IMG/VR virus record: IMGVR_UViG_3300027503_000019
Span: 1-64,000 of that record
DNA length: 64,000 nt
From: a virus
Strand: one strand, 5' to 3'
This document shows, one piece after another, positions 29,828 to 40,815 of the stretch (position 1 is the stretch's first letter; each line of letters opens with the position of its first letter). The translations under genes and the position numbers were made by a program. Under the pieces are notes generated by a model. That model made no database searches. It was given only the letters and a program-made list of their open reading frames with translations, and was not told the DNA's origin.

Positions 29828-31702
29828 ATGGCCACCAATAGGATAGACGACCTTTTCAAGCTCGCAGGAGGTGATCAAGACACCAACCCAGCCACAGATG
29901 GACTACCACCCATCATGGCTGAGGATAGGCAGTCTAATGACCAACCTCTTGATATAGCGCAAGCTGTCCAGTCTTCTGGTGGCCAGATGGCTGCTGCTGC
30001 CCCGCAGACCCAGACCGCTACTACGGGAGCAGCCCCCGGCCAGCCCGCTGAGCCACAGCGCGAAGGCCCAGGTGTGACCCGCGAATGGTCTTCTCCCGGC
30101 GCGACCGAGGCATTCACGCAAGAGGACTTCTATCCCAACCCGCAAGACCCCGGCCAGCTTGGATACAGCACCGGGTTGGAGGTGTACGCCCGCCCGGGCC
30201 GTATGCCCATGCAGGCTATCAGCAAGGCCGCGAACATCCTGAACAATCGTCAGGTGGCCCTTGATCAAGAGCGCGAGGCATTTGCTCAGGAGTTATCCAA
30301 GACATTCAAGACCGCTGATCCCTATCAGCAGAACTTCAACCGTATTGCCAAGGGACAGCACAATGAATTCATCCAGTCCATTGCGGATGCATACGACGGT
30401 GGTAATCAGCGCAAGGCTTGGAAGCGCGTTATGTCATCCCCGCAGCTTCGCGCTCAGTGGCGCCAGATGAACGCAGACCTCGAAGGACTTGCCCAGCGTG
30501 GCCAATACGTATTCAAGAAGGCTGAGGAGTATCTGGCCAATGCCGCTTCGCTCAAGACCGGCAGTACTCCTGAATTACGAGCCCTTGCTCGTGATGTGAT
30601 GTACGGTCTGGGTGGATATGGCACTACCGATGGCACCGGCGGTGACTTCAAGAAGCTCGTCGACAAGGTCAACCAGTTCGAGAACCTGCTCGGCCGGGAT
30701 GAGTATTTCCGTACCGTGGTCGCACCATCCGTAGAGAAGTTCGCCGCCAGCATCCCACAGAAGCTGAAGTTCGACAGGAATAGCGGCTTCTGGATCATGT
30801 CCGACGAGACCAAGAAGACTTGGGAGACCCAGATCGATGCAGCGGCCCGTGAGATGACGGCCATGTACGGCTACGGCACCTACGAGGAGAACAAGAAGTA
30901 TCTGGAGCAAATGCTCCCCGTAAGCATTGAGCGCGACACCACCGTGAAGGATACCTACCGTGGCGACGGTGGAGGTAGTAGCGAGGCTCCGGTCACAGAA
31001 ATGGCCACTGCTGGTGTGATGAACCAGCGCAACTTCCCAGATGTATTCCGTGGTACCGTGCTCGAGGAATTCATGCGCAACTTCGGAGATCCGAACAAAC
31101 AGGACATGAATGCCGTTTACGTGACCCCGAAATACAAGAGCGGGGATTCGTGGAAAACGTACTCAACCATTCAGGTCAACGATAAATCGGGAAGTCCGGA
31201 GACCGTAGGAAGTCCAAACTTCGTATACGACGCCGTGGCTAATCGGTGGGTTATTGTTGGCCAAGTAATGACCGACGCGGCCAAGGATGAGATCAGGAAG
31301 ATAGAAACAGAGAAGGCTGGTGACGAGGACACAAGGTCGTCCGAGATCCAGAAGATCACATCAAAGGCTTCGAGCTGGAAGAGTACATCACAGTGGCCAG
31401 CATCTAACAATCAAGCCGCTGTTGAGCGTATGCTGAAGATGCGGACCGTTGACGACTGGGTGGCTGCTTCCGTAAATAAATCCGGTGGGACGAACTACAC
31501 CGGAGAGGACATCAAGAGGATGCTTCGTGATCCGCAGCAGCGAGAGGTGATCATGCGCCAACTGAACCCCGACCTATATCGAGACCAGCCGCAGCAGCTT
31601 GGCCCCGTGGCTCCTGCTGCTCCAGCAGCTCCGTCAGGAGGCGCTCGCCTGCGATACAATCCGACCACTGGTAAACTGGAGCAAATCAAGCATAGTAAAT
31701 GA
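29828..31702 (+). CDS. Probable internal virion (cargo) protein
   Basis: 624 residues. N-terminal 100 residues are low complexity (A, Q, P, T); the middle is helical and charged (DLEGLAQRGQYVFKKAEEYL and similar), and the C-terminus again disordered with prolines. No enzyme motif. It overlaps the start of the giant gene by 4 nt, suggesting the two are made and packaged together. Confidence 0.6.
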   Translation: MATNRIDDLFKLAGGDQDTNPATDGLPPIMAEDRQSNDQPLDIAQAVQSSGGQMAAAAPQTQTATTGAAPGQPAEPQREGPGVTREWSSPGATEAFTQEDFYPNPQDPGQLGYSTGLEVYARPGRMPMQAISKAANILNNRQVALDQEREAFAQELSKTFKTADPYQQNFNRIAKGQHNEFIQSIADAYDGGNQRKAWKRVMSSPQLRAQWRQMNADLEGLAQRGQYVFKKAEEYLANAASLKTGSTPELRALARDVMYGLGGYGTTDGTGGDFKKLVDKVNQFENLLGRDEYFRTVVAPSVEKFAASIPQKLKFDRNSGFWIMSDETKKTWETQIDAAAREMTAMYGYGTYEENKKYLEQMLPVSIERDTTVKDTYRGDGGGSSEAPVTEMATAGVMNQRNFPDVFRGTVLEEFMRNFGDPNKQDMNAVYVTPKYKSGDSWKTYSTIQVNDKSGSPETVGSPNFVYDAVANRWVIVGQVMTDAAKDEIRKIETEKAGDEDTRSSEIQKITSKASSWKSTSQWPASNNQAAVERMLKMRTVDDWVAASVNKSGGTNYTGEDIKRMLRDPQQREVIMRQLNPDLYRDQPQQLGPVAPAAPAAPSGGARLRYNPTTGKLEQIKHSK

Positions 31703-34700
31703 GCAAGAAGCAAACAACCGGCTTTGTGGAGGTTGAAGCGCCGGACGGCTCGGTTATCGAGTTCCCGTCCAGCATGTCTAAGGAAGATATTGAAGGCGCA
31801 ATGCGCAAGCTGTATCCGCCTCAGGATATCTCACAGCGCCCAGCCGAGTATCCGATTACCACTGGGTTGAAAAAGTCCCCGGAGGTTCCGCCTGTAGAAA
31901 ACCCTACAGCGCCTACGGTCCCTTTTGCCCAAGCCCGTCCTTCGGGTTCAGCCTCACCATTGCAGGCTGGACAATCTCCTTTGCTGTCGGACGGGCAACC
32001 CCAGCCAAGCGAAAGCCCGGACGCCCAAGGGGGTCAAGGGACAGGAGGCCAAGAACGCGCACCCGGCGGCACGAGCAGGGTGATAAAGCCATTTAGGCCG
32101 GATGAAAGCGTTCCCGAGCGTGTTCCTCAGCTTATAGCCGGGCAAAGGCCATTGCAGACCAGCACGCCACAGGACGAAAAGCTCGCCCAGCAAAAGAGCG
32201 CAGAGTTTAAGCTGGCGAAGGAGGAGCGAACTACGGACAACGCTACGCTCCAGATATACAGCAGTGTTCGTTCGGAGCGCCTTAGCCTGAAGGAAGAGGC
32301 TGAGCGAATGATGGCCAATCAGGATCAGATCCCAGCGGGACAGAGGCGGGCATACGATGCCAAAATGGGTGATGTGCTGGACAGGATGGCTTCTTTGAAG
32401 AAGCGCGAGGAGGATCTAAAGGAGTATGCAGACGAGGCCATTCAGAGGATAGTTGATGAAGAAAGTATGATCGCTTCCAACACTGGTGACCCACTTTCAA
32501 TGGAGCGAGAGGGCGCTGGTAAGGTGGCCGACCCCACCCGGATCAAGGAAGCCGTTGAGCTGCATTCGCAAAGGCTCGGTATCGAGGATGAGGAATTCAA
32601 GAAGAACTTGTACAACAGGCTCAAGCAGGAGATAGACATCAAGCCAATCCGTGAGAGTGCGGAGAAAAGGGCACAGGCCATGGTCGATGACCTGTTCAAG
32701 AATGAATTGGGTGGTGCCAAGCTAACCTCCACCGCAGAAAGCATCAACGTGGAGGCGGCTATCGGGCTGGATAGCCTGAAGAGTAGCTTTGAGAATGATT
32801 ACGAGCGGGCAATGTCCGTATTTCGGTCCCAAGCCTCGCAAGCTGCCAAAGAGCTGAATGGGGGATATGAGCAACAGGTGGCTGCCCTACAGCTCGCCCT
32901 CGACGCAGGCCAGATCGATGCACAGACAGCCAATGCTCGCGTAAGCCAGCTTCATGAAGAATACTCCAAGAATTTTATAGCTGTAAATGACGCATTGCTC
33001 AAGGAGGCAAATGCAGTCAATATGCGATACAATCAGAAGTATCGCGAAGAGCAAAAAAGAATCATTGATGATGCGAATAAGCGCATCGAAGCGGCCAACA
33101 AGGAGTTTGACTCAAAAGTAAAAGATCCAAAGCTGCGCGAAAGAATAAAGGCAATTTACAAGGAGGCGTGGGGGGCCACAATTGCGGAACAGGCCGAGGC
33201 TATTGCTAAGGCCGAGCAGGGTCGTAGGGAGGATGCCAAGACGCTCGCCGGGCTCTACAATCCCGCTGGGGCGGTAATGCTCAATGCTTCTGAGATCTTC
33301 ACAAGGACTACTATTACTTCATTTGGCGGTGCCATAAAGGGGTTGTCCGAAACGCTTGGCTCTGAAACCGGATACGTCTGGGGGGAGGAATTGGAGCGAG
33401 CATACTACATGCCTCGCGCAGAGGCCAAGGAGCTTTCCGACCTGCTCGACTACGAGAACTTTGCAGCCCTTTCTGGGCAATTGGCAGGCGCAATGACGCC
33501 GAGCCTTGCAGCGAGCGCAGGCGTTGCTGTATCCACAAAAGGGGCTGGGTTGCCTATCTCCGTAAGGCTGCTTGCTACATCTTTGGCTGGATGGGGTGCC
33601 GAGACCGCTGACATATCCGGTAGGGCCAAGGATCAGATGTTTGCCCAGACGGGAGATATTCAAAAGGCGAAGGAGGCGCAGTACAAGTCGTTCGCATCGC
33701 AAGTACAGCTACTGCCAGCCTATGCCCTTGAGGGCCTTCCCTTTGTTGGAGGTGCGCTGAGGTTCATTCCAAGCAAGGCCGGGAGGGTGTTGACCGGGGC
33801 CGGGATGGAGTACCTGACCGAGGCCATGCAGGAGATACCCCAGAACATTGCCGAGCGCAACATCCTTGCTGGTCGCGATGCGTGGGATGAATTTGCGCAG
33901 GGGCTCCTTGACCCAGAGAACAAGGAGGTGCTGATCTCAATGGCCCCCATTGCGATATTGGGCGCGGGTGGTCAACTCAATAGCACCAGCGCTAAGCAGG
34001 ATCTCCAAAAGGCGGTCAAGGCATATATCGGCAAGGGCGCAGTGGCGAATCATGTCGATGGCGCAGCGGCGCAGTGGGTTACAGATATGATGATCGAGAG
34101 GGGCGATAACTTCACTACAGCGGTCATCACCTCCTTACTTACAAGCGGGCACATATCTGAAGCTCAGGCGCTTAAACTGGACCTGCTCCGCACCGAGGCT
34201 CAGCAACATTTGGACGAGGCCGAAAGAGCTGGGCTAAACGAAAGAGAGGCCAAGGTCTATGCGGCCTTTGCTTCTCAGATATCCGACCTGACTAAGAAAT
34301 CTGATCAGGAGACTTCGCCGAGCATGAAGCGGGCGCTTGATGCTCGTATAAAGGAACTGACACAAGCAACAGCTGATTTCATAAATCGCAAGGAGGCGAA
34401 TTATGTGGAGGTCTCTTATGCTGACGGTCGTTCCTCGATACTTGACATGGCTTCTGCGGCAAGGATGTTCGGCGATCCGTCATTTGCTCGAGTAGTCTCG
34501 CTTCTGGGCCAAGGAAAGGCCGGCATTGGCATAAAAGCGAGCGGGGCCGAGGCGGCCGCACTGGTTGATGGATTTGCTGAAAAGGTGGCCGCTCAGAAGC
34601 CAGCAGCCGACGAGGGGGGCAAGAAAGAACCAGCCCCCCAAGAGACCCCCCAAGATACTCCTCAAGTCGCAGAGGTCGAGGAGGATGTTGACGTGCGTCC

Positions 34701-37700
34701 AGTGCTCGAGCAAGTGCGAGCTGGAGAGTTCATCAACGACGAGAAGCTCAAGGCCGCAGAGGACAGGCTATACGACATCGCGGATGACATTGACAAGCGC
34801 ACCGACCTTTCGCCCGAGCAGAAGGCTCAGATGATGGAGGTGGTAGAGTCCAACATCCAAAAACTACAGGACTATGGATTTAGAACAAGAACTGAGACTC
34901 GCACAGTTACCCAAGCGGTTGCAGCTGCAAGTCCTCGACCGACTACTGGCAAAGAAAGCCGTGGTGCCCAGCCCATCGCAACCGCAGCAGCCGACGGAAT
35001 TGCCGTCACCCTCGATGACGGAGTCTCCGGCCCCAAGCCCGGAGTGATCAAGAAGGAGAACGGCCAGTACGTCTTCTACCAGCGTCCCTCCGGAGCTGTG
35101 AAGAAGTTCAAGCCGGTCGTTCTTGGTGACGCAGCCGTCGTTGATGGGTCTGTACAGTTTGCGGGCGTAGAGAACCCCACAAAGGGCCCGGTGGCCACCG
35201 TGGCCAAGATCACCATGCCCGATGGCCAAACGCTGTCCATTCTGGATGACGACCTGTCCATCGACGCAGCCCTCCATGTGAAGAAGATGGAGCTCGGGGC
35301 TACGCCTCAGGAGGAATTCGACGTGGTGTTCAATGAAGTGACCACAGAGAACCAAGTCGAGGTCCCGTACCTCTACGAGCCCCAGCGCATCCCCAAGCGC
35401 GAACAGCAGCAGAAGTCACAAAGCGGGGCGCTGCCCAATGAAATCCAGTCTCTCAAGGATGATCAGATCGTAACGCTGACATACAAAAGCCTTGATCAGG
35501 TTCCTGAGTCGCTTCGCCAGAAGGCCATGAAGACTGGCGGTGGTGAGATAACCACAAGGAAGTCCATTCTTGGCATTCCGGTAGGAAAGGAGCGCACAGT
35601 AAGAACTCCTGAGGCATTTGTAGTAGCAGCAACCGGAGCAGAGGTGAAGGAGGCTGCATCTGCCGAGCTTGCCAAGACTGGCAGGATCAGCGCCATGCGC
35701 TCAGACGCAGAGGATGAGGCGTTCAATGGCATCGAGGAGCCCAAGACGCCTATCGGCGACACCAAGACCGTGGTGGTGGATGGCGTAGAGCGGACGGTGT
35801 TTAACTCCGAGGGCCGACCCATCCATCCTACCGTGGAGGGGGTGCGGAACTTCTGGAGGTGGTTTGGGGATAGTAAGGTGGTGGATGAGCAGGGAAGGCC
35901 GTTGGTGGTGTACCATGGTACGAATAAGGACTTCAATGAGTTCGTGGTAAGTCCAATGTCACAACACCTTTATGGTAACGGCATCTACGTAACTCCTTAT
36001 GTCGGAGAGGCTGAGTCCTACGCCAGGCATGAAGGCGGCAATATCTTGCCGCTATACGTAAGGCTTTCAAGCCCAGTTGTTCTCAGAAAAAATACGACCG
36101 ATATTGACAGGTGGGTTCAAGAGCCAGTACAAGGAGGCAGAAGGGATCTTCCAACTGGGCTCATTATAGTTAGTAGAGGAAATAAGATTGAGTTGGCTGT
36201 TGCTGCAAATAGCAATGATGTTAAGTCCGCCACCGGCAACTACGGCACATTTAACCCTCAAGACGCAAGGATTAACGCCATGAAGTCCGATGATGTGGAT
36301 TCGGCGGACAGGGCAAAGCGCAGGGAGCTGATCAAGAAGATCGGTCGCATGACCGATGAGAAAGCCTTTGCTCTCGCCAAGGCGCTTGTCCCAGACCTGA
36401 AGATCGTGCGCCATGATACCGAGGAAAGCCTTCAGGCTGCAATACCTCCGGGTGAAAGAAGTGGCAAGGTGGGCGGCTTCTACCACTGGAAGAACAAGAC
36501 CATACACATAGGCCCAAGCAAGGATGGTCAGACGCATGTGCTTTCGCACGAGCTCATGCACCCCATCTTCGATGCATTCATTGGCGCCGATGACGCCAAG
36601 CTGGATAGGCTGTACAATGAACTCGTGTCGAACCCGGAGTTCAATATGTTCAAGCTGTTTGGCGAGAGGTATCTCAAGGACAACGACGGCAAGTACAAGT
36701 CCAAGGTAGAGGCCATCGTAGACTTCCTTGGGGCTGTGGCCGACGGTAAGTTCGATGAGCAGATCGAGAAGGACAAGACTTTCAAGGACAAACTCCGTGA
36801 CTTCGTCAATTCCATCCTGCGGTTCTTTGGACTGAACTCACTGCCTACGGACCTGACCGATGTGACCACGCTGAAAGACCTGATGAAGCTCATTGCGGCT
36901 GCATCCAAGTACAACAGCGAGATCCGGTACACGGAGATCACCCCAACCGATAGGGATGGTATTTCTACATCCAAGTCCGAGGAAGAGGAGACAAAGAGTA
37001 CCAAGCCAACTACCGTGGCCGAACTCAAGGCCAAGTACCGCCTTGACCAGAAGCTATCCAAGGAGCAGGAGAAGGAGCGTATGCGCCAACTGGCCAGCGA
37101 TTTCCATGAATTCATGGCTCAGAAGGACGCCAAGAACAAGGCAGAGAAAGAAGCCCTGAAGGAGAAGTACGCTGAGCAGTTTGGCAAGTATAAGGACGAG
37201 GTCAAGGCTATCCTGAAGGAGCAGGCTGCTCAGCTCAAGCAGGTAAACAGGAACCTGCGCAACGCCATCGTGAGCGCGGCTACGGCCGTGGCACAGGGTA
37301 TGCAAGCGGCAAAAGCATCGACCGCCGCTGGCATCGCACAGGGCAAGAAAGAGGCAGCTGCTGCCCAGAAGCAGATCATGCAAGCCGTTCACAACGAGCT
37401 TGATGCCCTGCGACTGGATGGCTCACTGACATTGGCTCAGGCCAGATTACTCGCAGACGCAGCGGCAGATGTGAACTTCGCCAGCATCCAGAGCTTGGAG
37501 AACTTCTACAAGGTTGTGGACAGGGTGATCAATGACTCTGCCTTTGCCGCCAAGGTAACCCGAGCAAAGAAGCTCCAGAAGAAAGCCCGCCAGCGCAACC
37601 ACCCAGCCAACGAGGAAAGGGTGAACAAGTTCACTCGCGCCAACCCGCGCAAGATGACCGAGCAGGAGCTGGATGACTACCTCCAAGCCCTCAAGGGCCT

Positions 37701-40700
37701 TGCCCGTGAAACACCTCGGTACTTCGATATGGAGGTGATCTATGACAGCGTCATGGGCTACGCCCCCGTCAAGCGCCAGCAATCTGCCGAGAAGACCAAG
37801 GAGAAGCTCGAGAAGCTCCGTGTCAAAGCCACGACCACCGACCCCGCCAACACAGACGGACTGAAGGACATCATCTCGAGCACCAACGCTTTGATCCGTG
37901 GAGCCAATGCCGCTCTTTCCAATGGGACAATTACCCCAGACGAGCACGCAGAGCTACTGAAGGACATTCCGAACACTCAGGAAGCTCTCGAGCAGAAGTA
38001 CGCCAAGGAGATCAAGGCCATCAAGGACGATCTTGTGCTGGAGCTCGAGATCCTCAGGCAGTCCGGCAAGATCGACGTCAGCAACAAAGGTATTCACCAC
38101 CAGAACTTGGTGAAGCGGTACGAGGATCTAACCGAGGCTCAGCTGCTGGAGATGAACGTCTTCGACCTTGCTATGCTGTACGACGTGGCCGAAGCAGCCA
38201 TGGCTGATGGGATCATCAACGTACAGATGATGTCCTCCATCGTGTCCAAGGCCGAGGCTCAACCCGGCATTGGGGCGGTAGCCAAGCAGATCGAAGCAGC
38301 CAAAACACCAACTGCCAAGTTCCGGGAACAAGTAGACCGCAAGCTCGAAACAGCAACGGCTTCGTTCTGGGAATACATGCTTGGACTTGGGTCGGTGAAG
38401 ATGGGTGCCATGTGGCGCCATGTATTCACGCCAGCAAGGATTGCCAGTTCAGAGTCCAACAAGAAAATATCCGAGGCCAGTGCAGAATTCCTCAGGCTTA
38501 AAGAGAAGTACAGCATCGGAAACGAAAGACTGGAGGACAGGATACAGAGAAATGTTCCGCTAATGGACAGGAACAACGACACCATGCATCGGCTTGGCAT
38601 GGTAGTCATCTATCTGCAGGAGTACGGCCGTCACCTGTCTACAGGCAGCCAGACGGCTGGCCGAAGGGACTGGTTTGACGACATGAAGACCCGTGCCGCA
38701 GACTGGAAGGATGCCAAGGAGGCTGAAGCCATCCAGCGCATCTGGAAGGCCATGCCCAAGACCAACGGCAAGGTCGACCCCAAGGATGTGTACGAGTCAT
38801 TCATCGCAGGAGAACCGAAGTACCTGACCAAGAAAGAGCTTGGCTTCCTGCGCGAGGTGCTGGAATGGAAGGAGAAGAATTTGGCCCCCATGCAGCAGTA
38901 TGCGAACGAGCTTCGCGGCAAGCCCATGGAGATGCTGATGTTCCACATGCCTCTCATCCGCGTGGGATCTGATGCGGATGTTAAAGGAGCGCCAAGGTAC
39001 TTTGCGCAGCGTGGCGGTTTGCTGTCGATCGAATCTGCCACAGGCATGGAGCGCTTGAGCGATGAAATCACTCCGGTCAGGACCAATTTCGAGAAGCTGT
39101 TCTTCTACAACGCCGAACAGGTGGCGGTAGATTACTACTTCACTCCGGCCATCCAGAAGATCAACCATATCCTGAGTAACGCAGCCAAGAAGACAGATCG
39201 CTCAAAGAAGCAATACTATGCAGCGGCGGCGACACTTCTTGAGAGCTCGATGATCCACGAGTTCACAAAGGCGAGCGTGTACAAGCTGGTTCGCAATGCC
39301 TTCCGAGCAAAGACGATCACGATCCTCGCAAAGCCGTTTAGGATACTTCAGGAATTTTTCACAGCGACTCTTTTCTATCCTCTAAGAACGGGCGCTCCGA
39401 TAAGCGTATGGGGGTCTTCCCTGAAGCGACTCGGAATGTGGTTCGCAAGAAATCGATCCGGTCTTCGTGTCACTATGGACCTGATGGAGGATGCGAAAAG
39501 CGCACTGACGAACAAGGAGAACTTCCGGAGGGTGTTCGAGTTCAGGGACGGCGAATACCAAAAAAAGATGGTGTTCGAGAAGCTGGCCCTTGCTGGTGCA
39601 TCTCTGCCAGAGACCGCATTCTCTGTATCGTCTTGGGAGGCCCTATTTGAAAAGGAGTTCCAGCGCATTTCAGGGAAGCCATTCGATAGGCAGAGGTATC
39701 GCACCGACCGCGAGGGCTATGTTCGCCAGAACCGCGCAGCCATAGAGGAAGCTGGATCTGTGGCCGATGGCGTCTACGAGAGGATATCTGGACCCACAAC
39801 TCAGTTCTCGGCAAGGAAGTTCATGAAGCTGCCAGCGCTGAACAAGTACATCAACCTGAAGACGACTTGGGGTTACTCTATAAGCTGGATGTCCAACTTC
39901 CCGGCAAGGGCTTGGATGCAGAACATGGCATCCATGTCGGGGTTAACAAGACTCGAAAAAGAGGTGAGGCTGTCTGGCGACAGGTACTCAAAGTCTGAGA
40001 TAGCCAAGGATGCAGCAGCTCAGGCCGTTGGGGTTATCGGGGAGACGCTTATGTACACCGCACTCACCTCGCTTCGCCTCGCGTACGCACCAGCGATAAC
40101 CCTCGGAATGATCTACGCATTAAAGCAAGCCGTGCGTGGCTATGATGATGAGGAGGAGGAACGCGCTCGCGTGGCGTATGAGAAGGCCATGCGCGAGGCC
40201 AATGAGACGCTTGAGAGGTCCATGTCTCCACAAAGCTCTCTTATTGGGGCTACGGTATCTGTCACATCACTGTGGCTGAGCCAGTACGGGGCCATTGGCA
40301 GGGACTTGTATCATGTCGTTGGGTCGTCTGCGTACACAGCAGCCAAGAATAAGATGTTCGGAATGAATAATTCCGACGCCAAGGAGATATCAAAGCTGGT
40401 TCAGGACATAACGTACCGCAAGCCTGTTTACATCAAGGGGAAATGGGGCACCACCGAGTTCATGGAGGATGTTCTGGCTACGAGCCTGCCGATCGTGAGC
40501 ATTTATGCGAATGAGCTGAACAATTTGATTGATGCAAGCGGTGGGTTTGAGTACCTGATGGACAGGGTGGAAAGCGGGAAGGCTTTGACAGACCCGGAAA
40601 GGGAGGCTATGGCCGTTACTTGGCTTTGGCTGACGGCCATCAACACCACTGGTACTCTTATGACCGGATACCAAATACCGCTCTCTCCCGATGCTTACAA

Positions 40701-40815
40701 GGCCTTCAAGGAGGAGATCAAGGCGGCGCAGGCTGAGATGGACCTCGAACGTATGAATTCGTTTATGCAGTCCGGTTGGGCTCCGTACCGCGACCCGACC
40801 CCGGTAGAGAGGTAA
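31699..40815 (+). CDS. Giant polyvalent-type internal protein with ART-like and zincin-like domains
   Basis: 3038 residues, the largest gene here. The N-terminus has FVEVEAPDGSVIEFPSSMS, typical of phage polyvalent proteins (multi-domain proteins ejected with DNA). Residues about 100-520 are coiled coil; 560-720 glycine/alanine-rich and possibly membrane active. VVYHGTNKDFNEF (YHGT at 1405-1408), a GNGIYVTPY segment and a later P-L-Y-V form match the ADP-ribosyltransferase fold used in such proteins. HELMH at 1617-1621 is a zincin-like HExxH. Coiled coils follow, then hydrophobic helices near 2776-2812, as in large polyvalent C-termini. RI[SN]AM[RK]SD occurs at 1329 and 1524, bracketing the ART region. 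Predicted to protect incoming DNA or modify host targets. It is not an RNA polymerase: no DxDGD motif. Confidence 0.75.
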   Translation: MSKKQTTGFVEVEAPDGSVIEFPSSMSKEDIEGAMRKLYPPQDISQRPAEYPITTGLKKSPEVPPVENPTAPTVPFAQARPSGSASPLQAGQSPLLSDGQPQPSESPDAQGGQGTGGQERAPGGTSRVIKPFRPDESVPERVPQLIAGQRPLQTSTPQDEKLAQQKSAEFKLAKEERTTDNATLQIYSSVRSERLSLKEEAERMMANQDQIPAGQRRAYDAKMGDVLDRMASLKKREEDLKEYADEAIQRIVDEESMIASNTGDPLSMEREGAGKVADPTRIKEAVELHSQRLGIEDEEFKKNLYNRLKQEIDIKPIRESAEKRAQAMVDDLFKNELGGAKLTSTAESINVEAAIGLDSLKSSFENDYERAMSVFRSQASQAAKELNGGYEQQVAALQLALDAGQIDAQTANARVSQLHEEYSKNFIAVNDALLKEANAVNMRYNQKYREEQKRIIDDANKRIEAANKEFDSKVKDPKLRERIKAIYKEAWGATIAEQAEAIAKAEQGRREDAKTLAGLYNPAGAVMLNASEIFTRTTITSFGGAIKGLSETLGSETGYVWGEELERAYYMPRAEAKELSDLLDYENFAALSGQLAGAMTPSLAASAGVAVSTKGAGLPISVRLLATSLAGWGAETADISGRAKDQMFAQTGDIQKAKEAQYKSFASQVQLLPAYALEGLPFVGGALRFIPSKAGRVLTGAGMEYLTEAMQEIPQNIAERNILAGRDAWDEFAQGLLDPENKEVLISMAPIAILGAGGQLNSTSAKQDLQKAVKAYIGKGAVANHVDGAAAQWVTDMMIERGDNFTTAVITSLLTSGHISEAQALKLDLLRTEAQQHLDEAERAGLNEREAKVYAAFASQISDLTKKSDQETSPSMKRALDARIKELTQATADFINRKEANYVEVSYADGRSSILDMASAARMFGDPSFARVVSLLGQGKAGIGIKASGAEAAALVDGFAEKVAAQKPAADEGGKKEPAPQETPQDTPQVAEVEEDVDVRPVLEQVRAGEFINDEKLKAAEDRLYDIADDIDKRTDLSPEQKAQMMEVVESNIQKLQDYGFRTRTETRTVTQAVAAASPRPTTGKESRGAQPIATAAADGIAVTLDDGVSGPKPGVIKKENGQYVFYQRPSGAVKKFKPVVLGDAAVVDGSVQFAGVENPTKGPVATVAKITMPDGQTLSILDDDLSIDAALHVKKMELGATPQEEFDVVFNEVTTENQVEVPYLYEPQRIPKREQQQKSQSGALPNEIQSLKDDQIVTLTYKSLDQVPESLRQKAMKTGGGEITTRKSILGIPVGKERTVRTPEAFVVAATGAEVKEAASAELAKTGRISAMRSDAEDEAFNGIEEPKTPIGDTKTVVVDGVERTVFNSEGRPIHPTVEGVRNFWRWFGDSKVVDEQGRPLVVYHGTNKDFNEFVVSPMSQHLYGNGIYVTPYVGEAESYARHEGGNILPLYVRLSSPVVLRKNTTDIDRWVQEPVQGGRRDLPTGLIIVSRGNKIELAVAANSNDVKSATGNYGTFNPQDARINAMKSDDVDSADRAKRRELIKKIGRMTDEKAFALAKALVPDLKIVRHDTEESLQAAIPPGERSGKVGGFYHWKNKTIHIGPSKDGQTHVLSHELMHPIFDAFIGADDAKLDRLYNELVSNPEFNMFKLFGERYLKDNDGKYKSKVEAIVDFLGAVADGKFDEQIEKDKTFKDKLRDFVNSILRFFGLNSLPTDLTDVTTLKDLMKLIAAASKYNSEIRYTEITPTDRDGISTSKSEEEETKSTKPTTVAELKAKYRLDQKLSKEQEKERMRQLASDFHEFMAQKDAKNKAEKEALKEKYAEQFGKYKDEVKAILKEQAAQLKQVNRNLRNAIVSAATAVAQGMQAAKASTAAGIAQGKKEAAAAQKQIMQAVHNELDALRLDGSLTLAQARLLADAAADVNFASIQSLENFYKVVDRVINDSAFAAKVTRAKKLQKKARQRNHPANEERVNKFTRANPRKMTEQELDDYLQALKGLARETPRYFDMEVIYDSVMGYAPVKRQQSAEKTKEKLEKLRVKATTTDPANTDGLKDIISSTNALIRGANAALSNGTITPDEHAELLKDIPNTQEALEQKYAKEIKAIKDDLVLELEILRQSGKIDVSNKGIHHQNLVKRYEDLTEAQLLEMNVFDLAMLYDVAEAAMADGIINVQMMSSIVSKAEAQPGIGAVAKQIEAAKTPTAKFREQVDRKLETATASFWEYMLGLGSVKMGAMWRHVFTPARIASSESNKKISEASAEFLRLKEKYSIGNERLEDRIQRNVPLMDRNNDTMHRLGMVVIYLQEYGRHLSTGSQTAGRRDWFDDMKTRAADWKDAKEAEAIQRIWKAMPKTNGKVDPKDVYESFIAGEPKYLTKKELGFLREVLEWKEKNLAPMQQYANELRGKPMEMLMFHMPLIRVGSDADVKGAPRYFAQRGGLLSIESATGMERLSDEITPVRTNFEKLFFYNAEQVAVDYYFTPAIQKINHILSNAAKKTDRSKKQYYAAAATLLESSMIHEFTKASVYKLVRNAFRAKTITILAKPFRILQEFFTATLFYPLRTGAPISVWGSSLKRLGMWFARNRSGLRVTMDLMEDAKSALTNKENFRRVFEFRDGEYQKKMVFEKLALAGASLPETAFSVSSWEALFEKEFQRISGKPFDRQRYRTDREGYVRQNRAAIEEAGSVADGVYERISGPTTQFSARKFMKLPALNKYINLKTTWGYSISWMSNFPARAWMQNMASMSGLTRLEKEVRLSGDRYSKSEIAKDAAAQAVGVIGETLMYTALTSLRLAYAPAITLGMIYALKQAVRGYDDEEEERARVAYEKAMREANETLERSMSPQSSLIGATVSVTSLWLSQYGAIGRDLYHVVGSSAYTAAKNKMFGMNNSDAKEISKLVQDITYRKPVYIKGKWGTTEFMEDVLATSLPIVSIYANELNNLIDASGGFEYLMDRVESGKALTDPEREAMAVTWLWLTAINTTGTLMTGYQIPLSPDAYKAFKEEIKAAQAEMDLERMNSFMQSGWAPYRDPTPVER

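Noticed and set aside
29862-29875. AGGAGGTGA as a Shine-Dalgarno site
   Set aside because: It is inside the 29828-31702 coding sequence with no start codon after it, and starts elsewhere in the genome lack such sites.
31699-40815. Giant protein as a virion RNA polymerase (N4 or crAss-like)
   Set aside because: No DxDGD or other RNA polymerase motif was found; the recognisable parts are ART-like, HExxH and membrane helices.
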